NCBI GenBank assembly: GCA_902488815.1
Contig: CABTXP010000011.1
Coordinates: forward strand, 1-38,239
DNA from: an uncultured Eubacteriales bacterium
GTDB taxonomy: Bacteria; Bacillota; Clostridia; Tissierellales; Peptoniphilaceae
DNA length: 38,239 bases
Direction: 5' to 3'
Shown here: positions 7,686-15,899 of the stretch, piece after piece
Numbering within the stretch: the stretch's first letter is position 1
Layout of the letters: each line of letters starts with the position of its first letter
Notes under the pieces: model-generated
Databases searched by the model: none
What the model was told of the DNA's origin: nothing
The model's input: only the letters and a program-made list of their open reading frames with translations
Translations under genes and position numbers: made by a program

Positions 7686-8651
7686 ATGATAAAGACAAGT
7701 ATACTTGATGACTTCATAGACTATTTAAAAACTGCAAAGGGACTTTCTGAAAAGACTTGCCGGGAGTACTACTATGACATTCGAACTTTTATGAGATTTA
7801 TTTACAAGAGAAAAATAGATCCGACTATAGAGGACGAAGATATAGACATTGATGAAGTAGATGAAGAGGTTCTTAAATCTATAACGAAGAGGGATTTTTA
7901 TGCCTACATGGGCCACTTGGCCAACGGAATGAATAATTCCGCCAAGACTCGCTACAGAAAAAACTCTTCAGTAAGAACGTTTTTCAAATATTTAAAAGAT
8001 GTACTTGAGATAATTGACGAAAATCCGGCTCTTGATATTGAGATGCCGAAAATCGACAAGTCCCTTCCCATATATTTAACATTAGACGAGTGCATGTCTT
8101 TATTAACTGCCGTGAGAAATTACAAGCAGAAGAAGGTATATGAGATGAGAGACTATGCAATTATAACTCTATTTTTAAACACGGGCATGAGGTTATCGGA
8201 GCTCGTTGGAATTAATATTAAAGACATCAGGAAGGACGACACTTTAAGAGTTATAGGTAAGGGCAATAAAGATAGGACAATATATTTAAACGACGCGTGC
8301 AGGTCGGCGATTGACGAATATTTGAAACTCAGACCTCAAGTAGAGACCGACGCATTGTTTTTAAGCTCCCATGAAAACCGTATTTCAAATCGTGCGGTAC
8401 AAAAACTTGTTGAAAAGCATTTGAATAATGCGGGTCTTGATTCAGACAGGTACTCTGTACACAAGTTGAGGCACACTGCAGCAACATTAATGTATCAATA
8501 CGGCAATGCAGATATATTGGCACTTAAAGAAATATTAGGCCACGAAAGTGTAGCTACTACTCAAATATATACACACATTAACAGTGATGTACTTAGAAGT
8601 GCCGTTGAAAACAACCCTTTGAGCGAAGTTAAAATTAATAAGAAAGAATAA
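7686..8651 (+). CDS. Tyrosine recombinase of the XerC/XerD family
   Basis: Site-specific recombinase, 321 residues. The N-terminal SAM-like core-binding domain (about 5-110) is followed by the catalytic domain with the full set of active residues: R169 (TGMRLSEL), K192, H259-xx-R262, H286 and nucleophile Y295. Residues 47-62 form a very acidic insert (IEDEDIDIDEVDEE) in the N-terminal domain. The GAGGTG site fixes the ATG at 7686. Family members resolve chromosome dimers at dif. Its place in a housekeeping cluster, with no attachment sites or phage genes nearby, suggests a chromosomal Xer rather than an integrase, but XerC, XerD and a single-Xer system cannot be told apart here. It sits where ymdB often follows rny in other Firmicutes. 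Confidence 0.9.
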   Translation: MIKTSILDDFIDYLKTAKGLSEKTCREYYYDIRTFMRFIYKRKIDPTIEDEDIDIDEVDEEVLKSITKRDFYAYMGHLANGMNNSAKTRYRKNSSVRTFFKYLKDVLEIIDENPALDIEMPKIDKSLPIYLTLDECMSLLTAVRNYKQKKVYEMRDYAIITLFLNTGMRLSELVGINIKDIRKDDTLRVIGKGNKDRTIYLNDACRSAIDEYLKLRPQVETDALFLSSHENRISNRAVQKLVEKHLNNAGLDSDRYSVHKLRHTAATLMYQYGNADILALKEILGHESVATTQIYTHINSDVLRSAVENNPLSEVKINKKE

Positions 8652-8677
8652 TCTCACATTGTGGGATTATTTTTTTG
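8648..8677 (+). terminator. Terminator after the Xer recombinase
   Basis: A 10-bp stem with one G-U pair (8648-8657 with 8661-8670), a 3-base loop and a T run to 8677. It overlaps the stop codon of the recombinase gene and separates it from the phoH operon. Confidence 0.85.
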
Positions 8678-8692
8678 TTTGAGTGTATAACA

Positions 8693-8745
8693 TTGGCACA
8701 AAAAGCCCGCCAATTATAGATAATGGTATGCATTTGTGATATTAT
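8693..8745 (+). promoter_or_regulatory. Candidate promoters of the phoH-nif3 operon
   Basis: Two overlapping possibilities. TTGGCA (8693-8698), 17 bases, then TATAGA (8716-8721) would start near 8728 and give a leader of about 25 bases. An extended -10, TG-A-TATTAT (8737-8745), would start near 8752, that is at or one base before the ATG at 8753. The choice bears on how phoH is translated. No other promoter is evident for the following 14 kb. Confidence 0.55.
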
Positions 8746-8752
8746 TTACTAC

Positions 8753-9769
8753 ATGGAGGTGGAACTCATCGAAAGAATAGATTTTGACAGACTTGCTTCT
8801 GACGAGGAAGTTCACAAGGAGCTTTTCGGAAATTTAGATGAAAATATAAAAATTATAGAAGAAAATTTTAATGTAAAAATTTCTCTTAAAAGTGAATTTA
8901 TTGAAATTTTAGGAGAGCCAAGGGACATTGAAATGGTTAAAGCTCTTCTCACAAACTTGGTAGACATAATAAGAAAGCAACAAACCTTAGACAAAAAGAC
9001 TTTGATTTATTCAATTGAGCTTATTAAGTCAGGGGATTTGAGAAGTGTTGGAGATCTGTTAAATAATACATTAGTTTATACATCAATGGGCAAGCCCATT
9101 AAGGCAAAGACCGTGGGACAAGCCAAGTATATAGAAAGTATTAACAACAACGACATAGTCTTCGGCATAGGTCCTGCGGGTACAGGTAAGACTTACCTTG
9201 CAGTTGCCGCAGCAGTTAGAGAATTTAAAAATAAAAAAGTTAACAGAATAATTCTCACACGCCCTGCAGTAGAAGCGGGGGAAAGTTTGGGCTTTTTGCC
9301 GGGGGACTTGCAAATGAAGGTTGACCCTTATCTAAGGCCTTTATATGATGCGCTTTTTGAAATCTTAGGACAAGAGACTTATAACAAATACGTAGAAAAG
9401 GGCATGATTGAAATTGCACCTCTAGCATATATGAGAGGCAGGACCCTGGATTCGGCTTTTATAATTTTAGATGAGGCGCAGAACACTACCAATGAACAAA
9501 TGAAAATGTTTTTGACCCGTTTAGGTTACGGCTCAAAAGTTGTCGTTACCGGAGACATTACACAAATTGATTTACCTCGCGGTAAAGCTTCAGGACTTAA
9601 AAATGTTTTGAAGATTTTAGACGGAGTAAAGGGAATAGACATTATTTATCTTGGCAAAAAAGACATAGTAAGACATCCGTTGGTTCAAAGAATAATTACG
9701 GCTTACGAAAAATTTGAAAATAGAAAAGAAATAGAAAAGAAAGAAACGGAAACGAAAAAGAATGGTTGA
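8753..9769 (+). CDS. phoH: PhoH-like ATPase
   Basis: Predicted RNA-associated P-loop ATPase of the PhoH/YlaK type: an N-terminal KH-like region (about 30-80), Walker A GPAGTGKT at 140-147 and Walker B IILDEAQN near 240. From ATG 8753 it has 338 residues, typical for the family, and the N-terminus then resembles other clostridial PhoH proteins as I remember them. An upstream in-frame ATG at 8723 would add ten residues unlike the family. The start is unusual: no ribosome binding site precedes 8753, whereas a perfect GGAGGTGG lies at 8755-8762 with an ATC (8768) at ideal distance. It overlaps ybeY by eight bases. The pairing with ybeY is conserved and points to rRNA/ribosome maturation. Confidence 0.94.
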   Translation: MEVELIERIDFDRLASDEEVHKELFGNLDENIKIIEENFNVKISLKSEFIEILGEPRDIEMVKALLTNLVDIIRKQQTLDKKTLIYSIELIKSGDLRSVGDLLNNTLVYTSMGKPIKAKTVGQAKYIESINNNDIVFGIGPAGTGKTYLAVAAAVREFKNKKVNRIILTRPAVEAGESLGFLPGDLQMKVDPYLRPLYDALFEILGQETYNKYVEKGMIEIAPLAYMRGRTLDSAFIILDEAQNTTNEQMKMFLTRLGYGSKVVVTGDITQIDLPRGKASGLKNVLKILDGVKGIDIIYLGKKDIVRHPLVQRIITAYEKFENRKEIEKKETETKKNG

Positions 9770-10208
9770 AGTTGATTTTTCAAACAGACAGGAAGATATT
9801 TTAATAGATCAGGACACTATGGACTTTTTGACTAAGGTCATAGAGACTACTTTGGAACTTGAGGATTTAAGACAAGACTCTTATGTCTCCGTTTCACTTG
9901 TTGGAGAGGAAGAAATTCAAGCTCTAAACAGAGACTACAGAAATGTAGATGCCATAACGGATGTCTTATCTTTTCCTTTAGACGAGAGCCTAATTGATCT
10001 TTTGATTTTAGGCGACATTGTAATTAATACAAAGAGAGTTATGGAGCAGGCCGAAGAATTTAATCACTCATACAAGAGAGAATTAGGTTATCTTTGTGCG
10101 CACAGCACACTTCATCTCTTGGGCTACGACCATGAGGTGGAAAGCGAAAAGAAAATAATGCGGGAGAAAGAAGAAAAAGTAATGAATTATCTTGATCTTA
10201 CGAGGTGA
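9762..10208 (+). CDS. ybeY: Endoribonuclease YbeY (16S rRNA maturation/quality control)
   Basis: Zinc-dependent single-strand endoribonuclease used in 16S rRNA 3'-end processing and ribosome quality control. The diagnostic zinc motif is present near the C-terminus, HSTLHLLGYDH, with three histidines in H-x3-H-x5-H spacing. The central DVLSFP motif is also seen. The 148-residue length is normal. It starts inside phoH and ends just before dgkA. In many Firmicutes pgpH, a 7TM-HD c-di-AMP phosphodiesterase, lies between phoH and ybeY; here the two genes overlap and pgpH is missing. Confidence 0.96.
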   Translation: MVEVDFSNRQEDILIDQDTMDFLTKVIETTLELEDLRQDSYVSVSLVGEEEIQALNRDYRNVDAITDVLSFPLDESLIDLLILGDIVINTKRVMEQAEEFNHSYKRELGYLCAHSTLHLLGYDHEVESEKKIMREKEEKVMNYLDLTR

Positions 10209-10212
10209 TTTT

Positions 10213-10920
10213 ATGAAAAGAGGAAGCTTTATATCTTCCTTTAACTTTGCGGTACAGGGAATAATTTCATCTTTAAAAACAGAGAGAAATATGAAGTTTC
10301 ACTATATGGCGGCAATTGCCGTAATAATTATTTCTCTTTTTTTTAAGATTACAAAAACGGAATTTATTCAACTCCTTTTTGCCATTACTCTTGTGATTTC
10401 TCTTGAGCTTGTAAACACTGCGATAGAAAGAACTATTGATATACATGTACACGAGTACAACCCCATTGCAAAACTTGCTAAGGACGTTGCGGCGGGAGCG
10501 GTTTTAATATCAGCAATTAACGCTTTAATAACTGCGTATTTAATATTTTATGACAAGTTTTCAAAATTCGGATTTTGGTTTGTACATAAGGTTAAGAACT
10601 CCGACATGCACATGATGGTTGTGTCCATAGGACTTGTCCTTCTTCTGACAATTGGAGGTAAACTTCTTTTGGCAAATAAAAGGGGAGGAAGTTATTTTCA
10701 AGGCGGTGGAGTAAGTGGGCACAGCGCCATAAGTTTTTGTGCCGCCACAATTATTTCGATGGTTGCACAGAACGGAGTAATTACAGTGTGCGCCTTTATT
10801 TTGGCCTTTTTGGTCGCTGAAAGCAGAGTTGAGGGGAAGATACACAAGCCTATAGATACGGCCTTAGGAGCCGTATTAGGAGTTTGTGTTGCCATATTTA
10901 TATTTAAGGTTGTGGGATAA
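10213..10920 (+). CDS. Fused undecaprenol kinase (DgkA) and PAP2-type phosphatase
   Basis: One 235-residue membrane protein with two modules. Residues 1-115 are a Gram-positive DgkA-type kinase: ERN near 24-26, the ELVNTAIE helix with E65, N68 and E72, and KDVAAGAV around D91; in Gram-positives this enzyme phosphorylates undecaprenol. Residues 135-235 are PAP2-like: SGH at 168-170, S204-R205, H211 and D215. The first PAP2 motif (K-x6-RP) is not recognisable, and the usual proline before SGH is valine. Both activities would feed the C55-phosphate pool for cell-wall synthesis. The ATG at 10213 is preferred over an upstream in-frame TTG at 10192, because GAGGTG (10202-10207) fits it. It overlaps cdd by one base. 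Confidence 0.88.
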   Translation: MKRGSFISSFNFAVQGIISSLKTERNMKFHYMAAIAVIIISLFFKITKTEFIQLLFAITLVISLELVNTAIERTIDIHVHEYNPIAKLAKDVAAGAVLISAINALITAYLIFYDKFSKFGFWFVHKVKNSDMHMMVVSIGLVLLLTIGGKLLLANKRGGSYFQGGGVSGHSAISFCAATIISMVAQNGVITVCAFILAFLVAESRVEGKIHKPIDTALGAVLGVCVAIFIFKVVG

Positions 10921-11312
10921 TGGATACAAAAGAAATGATAAAAAAAGCCCTTTGGGCAAAGGAACATTCAAGCTATACACCTTACTCTAATTTTAAAGTA
11001 GGGTGCTGCGTAGAAATGGAAGACGGAAGTATTTACACAGGTGGCAATATTGAAAATGCCTCATATTCTCCCACAAATTGTGCGGAGAGAACGGCAATTT
11101 TTAAAGCCGTAAGTGAAGGAAAGAGAGAAATAAAGAAGCTTGTAGTGACAGGCGGCGATGACTACGCTTATCCATGCGGAGTCTGCCGTCAGGTAATTCG
11201 CGAATTTTCTAAAAACCCTATAATTATTGTAGCTAAAAATGAAGATGAGTATAAAGAATTTACATTGGAAGACTTGTTGCCATACAGTTTCGGACCGGAG
11301 GATTTAATTTGA
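10920..11312 (+). CDS. cdd: Cytidine deaminase
   Basis: Deaminates cytidine and deoxycytidine to uridine and deoxyuridine in pyrimidine salvage. The 130-residue length matches the small homotetrameric class. Zinc ligands are C54, C86 and C89 with catalytic E56 (NCAERTA and PCGVCR). Its ATG overlaps the dgkA-PAP2 stop (TAATGG) and its TGA overlaps the TTG start of era, so all three are probably translationally coupled. The dgkA-cdd-era order is classical for Firmicutes. Confidence 0.96.
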   Translation: MDTKEMIKKALWAKEHSSYTPYSNFKVGCCVEMEDGSIYTGGNIENASYSPTNCAERTAIFKAVSEGKREIKKLVVTGGDDYAYPCGVCRQVIREFSKNPIIIVAKNEDEYKEFTLEDLLPYSFGPEDLI

Positions 11313-12196
11313 TATTCAAATCAGGATATGTTGCAGTTGTGGGAAGGCCTAATGTAGGCAAGAGCACATTGCTTAACAGAATAATAGGAGAAAAGTTGTC
11401 TGCCATTTCAGACAAACCTCAAACAACGAGAAATAAAATTCAAATGATATATACCGACGAAAAAATGCAGGTAATATTTTTGGATACACCGGGGATACAA
11501 ACTCCAAAGAATAAATTGGGAAACTATATGTTAAATGTCAGCGAATCGTCCCTTAAAGAAAGTGACTTGATTACATATATAGTAGATACTTCTGAAGAAA
11601 TCGGAAGACTTGACACCTATATAATTGAAACTCTTAAAAAGTTAAACGATGAAGTTCCCGTAATTCTTTTGATAAATAAAATTGATGAATTGGAAAAGGA
11701 AAAATTACTGCCATTAATATCAATGTATAGTGAACTGAATTTATTTAAAGAAATAATTCCCGTAAGTGCATTAAAAGGCGACGGAATTAACATATATATG
11801 GATGAAGTTTACGAATTGTTGGAAGAAGGGCCCATGTATTTTCCTGACGACATGATAACTGATATGCCGGAAAAATTCATCGTTTCCGAAATCATAAGAG
11901 AAAAAGCTCTTTTAAATTTGGAAGAAGAAGTACCTCACGGAGTTGCCGTGTCCATTGATACCTTTAAAGAAAAAGATAAGCTTATAGAGATTGATGCCAC
12001 AATCTATGTGGAAAGAGATTCTCACAAAGGCATAATAATTGGAAGAAACGGCTCGATGCTTAAAAAAATCGGCACAAGCGCAAGACTTGAACTTGAAAAG
12101 TTTTTGGGCAAGAGGGTTGTACTTAACCTTTGGGTTAAAGTGGAGAAAAACTGGCGTGAAAAAGACGCCAAGGTAAAATATTTCGGTTATAAGTAA
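11309..12196 (+). CDS. era: GTPase Era
   Basis: Essential GTPase that binds the 3' end of 16S rRNA in 30S assembly. G1 GRPNVGKS is at 12-19, G3 DTPG near 60 and G4 NKID near 124. A C-terminal KH domain (about 200-290) contains GRNGSMLKKIG. Length 295 is typical. The start is TTG at 11309, overlapping the cdd stop by four bases (TTGA), with CGGAGGA just upstream; no ATG is better placed. It shares one base with recO. The run ybeY-dgkA-cdd-era-recO is a conserved ribosome/envelope cluster. Confidence 0.97.
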   Translation: MIFKSGYVAVVGRPNVGKSTLLNRIIGEKLSAISDKPQTTRNKIQMIYTDEKMQVIFLDTPGIQTPKNKLGNYMLNVSESSLKESDLITYIVDTSEEIGRLDTYIIETLKKLNDEVPVILLINKIDELEKEKLLPLISMYSELNLFKEIIPVSALKGDGINIYMDEVYELLEEGPMYFPDDMITDMPEKFIVSEIIREKALLNLEEEVPHGVAVSIDTFKEKDKLIEIDATIYVERDSHKGIIIGRNGSMLKKIGTSARLELEKFLGKRVVLNLWVKVEKNWREKDAKVKYFGYK

Positions 12197-12930
12197 TGAA
12201 AAGTTGCAAGGGAATTGTAATTGCAGAACAAAAATTGGGAGAAAGCAGTAAGAGAGTTGTACTGTATACAGATAACTACGGCAAGGTAACTCTCTATGCA
12301 AAGGGAGCCTATGGAAAAAATTCAGGCATATTGGCAGCTACAAGTATGTTTTGCATGTCGCAGTTTGAACTTAACGAGTCTGAAAATTTTCACTACATAA
12401 AAAGGTCGGAAATTTTAGATGTACATTATGATTTGTCCAACTCATTTGAAAGATTGATATATGCTTCCTTTGTAGCTGAGTTGGTCTACAGAGCTACAAT
12501 GGAGGAAGAAAAAAACCCTAAGGCATTTATGCTTTTGGAAAAGACTTTAAAAGTGATGGAAGCTTATGACCCTAAATTAACGGCAATTGCCTTCGGAATA
12601 AAATTTGTGTCTTTAATAGGATATCTTCCCGTTACCAAAGGCTGTATTTACTGCGGCACAAAAGATGTACGCATGTTTTCATCTAAAGAGGGAGGCTATA
12701 TATGTGAAGAACACTTGCCCAATCTTTCTGTGGAAACTTATAAAGAAGGAATATTTGTAACACCTGAAGAGGTTAAGATTTTAAACATATTGCTATATAA
12801 TACTTACGAGGAAATTTTTAAATGGGATTTTGACACTGCTTCATTAAACAATGTCTTTAATACTATTTTAAATTATATAAGAGAGAATTTAGATATTAAT
12901 AAATTTAATTCCCTCACATTTGTAAGCTAA
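12196..12930 (+). CDS. recO: DNA repair protein RecO
   Basis: RecFOR-pathway mediator that loads RecA on SSB-coated DNA. An N-terminal OB-fold (about 1-80) is followed by a helical domain with a zinc site: C150, C153, C170 and probably H173 (GCIYC and YICEEH). The 244-residue length is normal. Translation starts at an ATG overlapping the era stop (TAATG). Ten bases after its TAA glyQ begins, leaving no room for a T-box or separate promoter for glycyl-tRNA synthetase. Confidence 0.93.
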   Translation: MKSCKGIVIAEQKLGESSKRVVLYTDNYGKVTLYAKGAYGKNSGILAATSMFCMSQFELNESENFHYIKRSEILDVHYDLSNSFERLIYASFVAELVYRATMEEEKNPKAFMLLEKTLKVMEAYDPKLTAIAFGIKFVSLIGYLPVTKGCIYCGTKDVRMFSSKEGGYICEEHLPNLSVETYKEGIFVTPEEVKILNILLYNTYEEIFKWDFDTASLNNVFNTILNYIRENLDINKFNSLTFVS

Positions 12931-12939
12931 GGAGGATTT

Positions 12940-13821
12940 ATGTATTTTCAAGATTTAATTGAAAGTTTACAAAATTATTGGAAAAAGCAAGGCTGCATAA
13001 ACTTAGAGCCTTACGACATTGAAAAGGGTGCAGGCACAATGAACCCTCATACTTTTATGAGATCATTAGGACCTGAATCTTGGAGAACGGTTTATGTTGA
13101 ACCGTCAAGAAGACCTGCCGACGGCAGATATGGGGAAAACCCCAACAGACTATACCAACATCATCAATTGCAAGTTATTTTAAAACCTTCTCCTGAAAAT
13201 GTGCAGGAATTATATTTAAAATCACTTGAAGTTATAGGAATTGATGTTTTAAAGCACGACATCAGATTTGTAGAAGACAATTGGGAGTCACCCACACTTG
13301 GTGCATGGGGCCTCGGTTGGGAAGTATGGCTTGACGGCATGGAAATTACACAATTTACTTACTTCCAACAAGTGGGCAGCGTAAACTGTGATCTTGAGTC
13401 GGCGGAACTCACCTACGGTCTTGAAAGAATTGCAATGTATTTACAAGACGTTGAATCTGTTTATGACATTAAGTGGAACGAAAATATAACTTACGGAGAC
13501 ATATTTAAAAAACCGGAGTATGAACATTCGCTATACAGCTTTGAACTTTGTGACATAGACATGCTAAGAAATCTCTTTACAACTTATGAAAAAGAATCGG
13601 AGAGAATTTTGGAACTTGGTGTTGTACTTCCGGCATATGACTATGCCTTAAAGTGCTCACATACATTTAACGTACTTGATGCAAGAGGAGCAATATCCGT
13701 TTCCGAAAGAGCTGTGTATATCAGCAGAGTAAGAAATCTTGCAAGAAAAGTTGCCGTTAAATACTTGGAACAAAGAAAAGAAATGGGATATCCTCTACTA
13801 AAGGAGGTTAAAAATGATTAA
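12940..13821 (+). CDS. glyQ: Glycine--tRNA ligase, alpha subunit
   Basis: Catalytic subunit of the heterotetrameric bacterial GlyRS. The N-terminus (MYFQDLIESLQNYWKKQGC) and the class II core (MRSLGPESW, RRPADGRYGENPNR, QFTYFQQVG) are highly characteristic. Length 293 is standard. AAGGAGG precedes the ATG. Its end carries AAGGAGG, which serves as the ribosome binding site for glyS, with an eight-base overlap. Confidence 0.98.
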   Translation: MYFQDLIESLQNYWKKQGCINLEPYDIEKGAGTMNPHTFMRSLGPESWRTVYVEPSRRPADGRYGENPNRLYQHHQLQVILKPSPENVQELYLKSLEVIGIDVLKHDIRFVEDNWESPTLGAWGLGWEVWLDGMEITQFTYFQQVGSVNCDLESAELTYGLERIAMYLQDVESVYDIKWNENITYGDIFKKPEYEHSLYSFELCDIDMLRNLFTTYEKESERILELGVVLPAYDYALKCSHTFNVLDARGAISVSERAVYISRVRNLARKVAVKYLEQRKEMGYPLLKEVKND

Positions 13822-15889
13822 TTATTTATTGGAAATAGGAGTGGAAGAACTCCCTTCAAGATATATTGACGATGCACTTTCACAAATAGGTTCCTATTCG
13901 AAGAATATGCTAAGTGAATATTCAATCTCCTACGATGCAATTAAGACCTATGCTACGCCGAGACGTTTAGTCTTATTAATAGAAAACATCGGCGAAAGAC
14001 AACCTGAAAGAGAAGAAATTGTAAGAGGACCTTCAGCCAAAATTGCTTTTGACGAAGACAAAAATCCTACAAAACCTTTACAGGGATTTTTAAAGTCACA
14101 AGGACTAAGTATAAATGATATATACACGGAAGTAGTTAAAAATACAGAATATGTTTTTGCAAAGAAGACAATACCCGGCAAAGACATTCGTGAAGTATTA
14201 AAAGTTGAAATACCTGAGCTTATAAAGAAAATCCACTTTGAAAAGACTATGAGATGGGGAGGCAAACAACTTAGATTTGCAAGACCTATCAGATGGCTGC
14301 TTTCAATATTGGAAGACGAAGTCTTAGAGTTTGACCTTGAAGGCATTGTTTCATCAAATGTAACTCGCGGGCACAGATTTTTGGGCTCATCAAGTATAAA
14401 AGTAAATAATGTCCATGAATACGAAAAACTTTTGGAAGAGAACTATGTAATTTTAGATCAAAACAAGAGAAAAGACATTATTAAGTACGGCACGAAAAAA
14501 TTGGCCAAATCTGTAGGCGGAGAAATTAAAGACGACGAGGATCTTTTAAACGAGCTTACTTATATTGTTGAGTATCCCACGCCTATTATGGGAAGTGTAA
14601 AAGAAGAGTACTTAAAGCTTCCCAAGATTGTAATTACTACACCAATGAGAGAACATTTGAGATTTACACCCGTTCTTGATTCAGACGGAGAACTTATGCC
14701 TTACTTCATCACTATCAGAAACGGCGTTGAAGATTACAAGGATATAGTAATCTCCGGCAATGAAAAAGTTTTAGGCGCAAGACTTGAAGACGCAAAGTTT
14801 TTCTACAATGATGACATTGAAAAGGGATCTGAATTCTTCATTGATGAGTTAAAGAAAATTACTTTCCAAGAAAAATTGGGAACTATATTTGAAAAAACAA
14901 ACAGAGTTGAAAAACTAAGTATAGATATAGGAAATGTATTGGAAGTTGGAGAAGAGACTATTAACTCCGTAAGACGCGCTGCAGAACTTTCAAAGTTTGA
15001 CCTTGCAACAAAGATGGTGCAAGAATTTACAGAACTCCAAGGAGCTATTGGACGCATATACACTTCCATTTGGAGAGAACCTGAAATTGTTTCAAAGGCA
15101 ATTGAAGAACAGTACATGCCAAGATATGCAGGAGGAGAACTTCCTTCAACTACAACAGGTTCAATACTTGCAATTGCAGACAAACTTGATACCATTGTAG
15201 GACTTTTTGCAGTTGATTTAATTCCAACAGGCTCACAAGACCCCTTCGGTCTTAGAAGAAATGCAATCGGAATTATAAACATCATCAACGAAAGACGTTG
15301 GGACATTTCCATTGCACATTTAGTAGACTATTCACTATATGCCTATGTAAATGAAAACAACTTAGTCTTCGACTATGAAAAAGTTAAAGAAAATATTTTG
15401 AATTTCTTTGTAGGCAGAACAAAGAATATGTTACTTGAAAGAGAAATCAGATACGACGTTGTAGACAGCATTGTAGACAATGACGACAGCCTAATTACAA
15501 TTTTTGAAAAGGGAAGTGCTCTGAATGAATACTTTAAAAAAGATTTAAGTTCGGAAATCGAAGCCTTTTTGAGAATTAAAAATATTGTTTCAAAAAATCC
15601 TTCCTTAGGTAAAGTGAGTGAAGAACTTTTTGAACAGGACGAAGAAAAAAAACTTTACGAAGCTTACAGTGAAATAAAAGACTCATATCAAACCTACGTT
15701 GATCAAAGAGAATATGAAAAGGCATTAGATTTAATCTTCGGTTTGAAAGACTTCGTTCATACCTTCTTTGACAATGTAATGGTTATGAGCGACAAGGAAG
15801 AAGTGAAGGATAACAGACTCAGTCTTCTTTGCAAAATAGACGAGGATTTAAATAAAATTTTTGACATTGGCAAAATTGTAGAACAATAG
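13814..15889 (+). CDS. glyS: Glycine--tRNA ligase, beta subunit
   Basis: tRNA-recognition subunit of alpha2-beta2 GlyRS; 691 residues, the usual size. The N-terminal LLEIGVEELPSRY and later MRWGGKQLRFARPIRW are hallmark segments. An HD-like helical core (about 380-560) and a C-terminal anticodon-binding, DALR-like domain follow. It is translationally coupled to glyQ by an eight-base overlap. The next gene begins ten bases after its stop, so regulation must be shared with the large operon. Confidence 0.97.
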   Translation: MINYLLEIGVEELPSRYIDDALSQIGSYSKNMLSEYSISYDAIKTYATPRRLVLLIENIGERQPEREEIVRGPSAKIAFDEDKNPTKPLQGFLKSQGLSINDIYTEVVKNTEYVFAKKTIPGKDIREVLKVEIPELIKKIHFEKTMRWGGKQLRFARPIRWLLSILEDEVLEFDLEGIVSSNVTRGHRFLGSSSIKVNNVHEYEKLLEENYVILDQNKRKDIIKYGTKKLAKSVGGEIKDDEDLLNELTYIVEYPTPIMGSVKEEYLKLPKIVITTPMREHLRFTPVLDSDGELMPYFITIRNGVEDYKDIVISGNEKVLGARLEDAKFFYNDDIEKGSEFFIDELKKITFQEKLGTIFEKTNRVEKLSIDIGNVLEVGEETINSVRRAAELSKFDLATKMVQEFTELQGAIGRIYTSIWREPEIVSKAIEEQYMPRYAGGELPSTTTGSILAIADKLDTIVGLFAVDLIPTGSQDPFGLRRNAIGIINIINERRWDISIAHLVDYSLYAYVNENNLVFDYEKVKENILNFFVGRTKNMLLEREIRYDVVDSIVDNDDSLITIFEKGSALNEYFKKDLSSEIEAFLRIKNIVSKNPSLGKVSEELFEQDEEKKLYEAYSEIKDSYQTYVDQREYEKALDLIFGLKDFVHTFFDNVMVMSDKEEVKDNRLSLLCKIDEDLNKIFDIGKIVEQ

Positions 15890-15899
15890 TGGTGATAGA

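Noticed and set aside
12930..12940. T-box riboswitch before glyQS
   Set aside because: Only ten bases separate recO from glyQ and no specifier or antiterminator structure can fit.
14803..15312. A 169-codon minus-strand frame inside glyS, and similar minus-strand frames in other genes
   Set aside because: They mirror conserved coding sequence, are serine-rich in the way of antisense frames, have no ribosome binding sites and no family resemblance.
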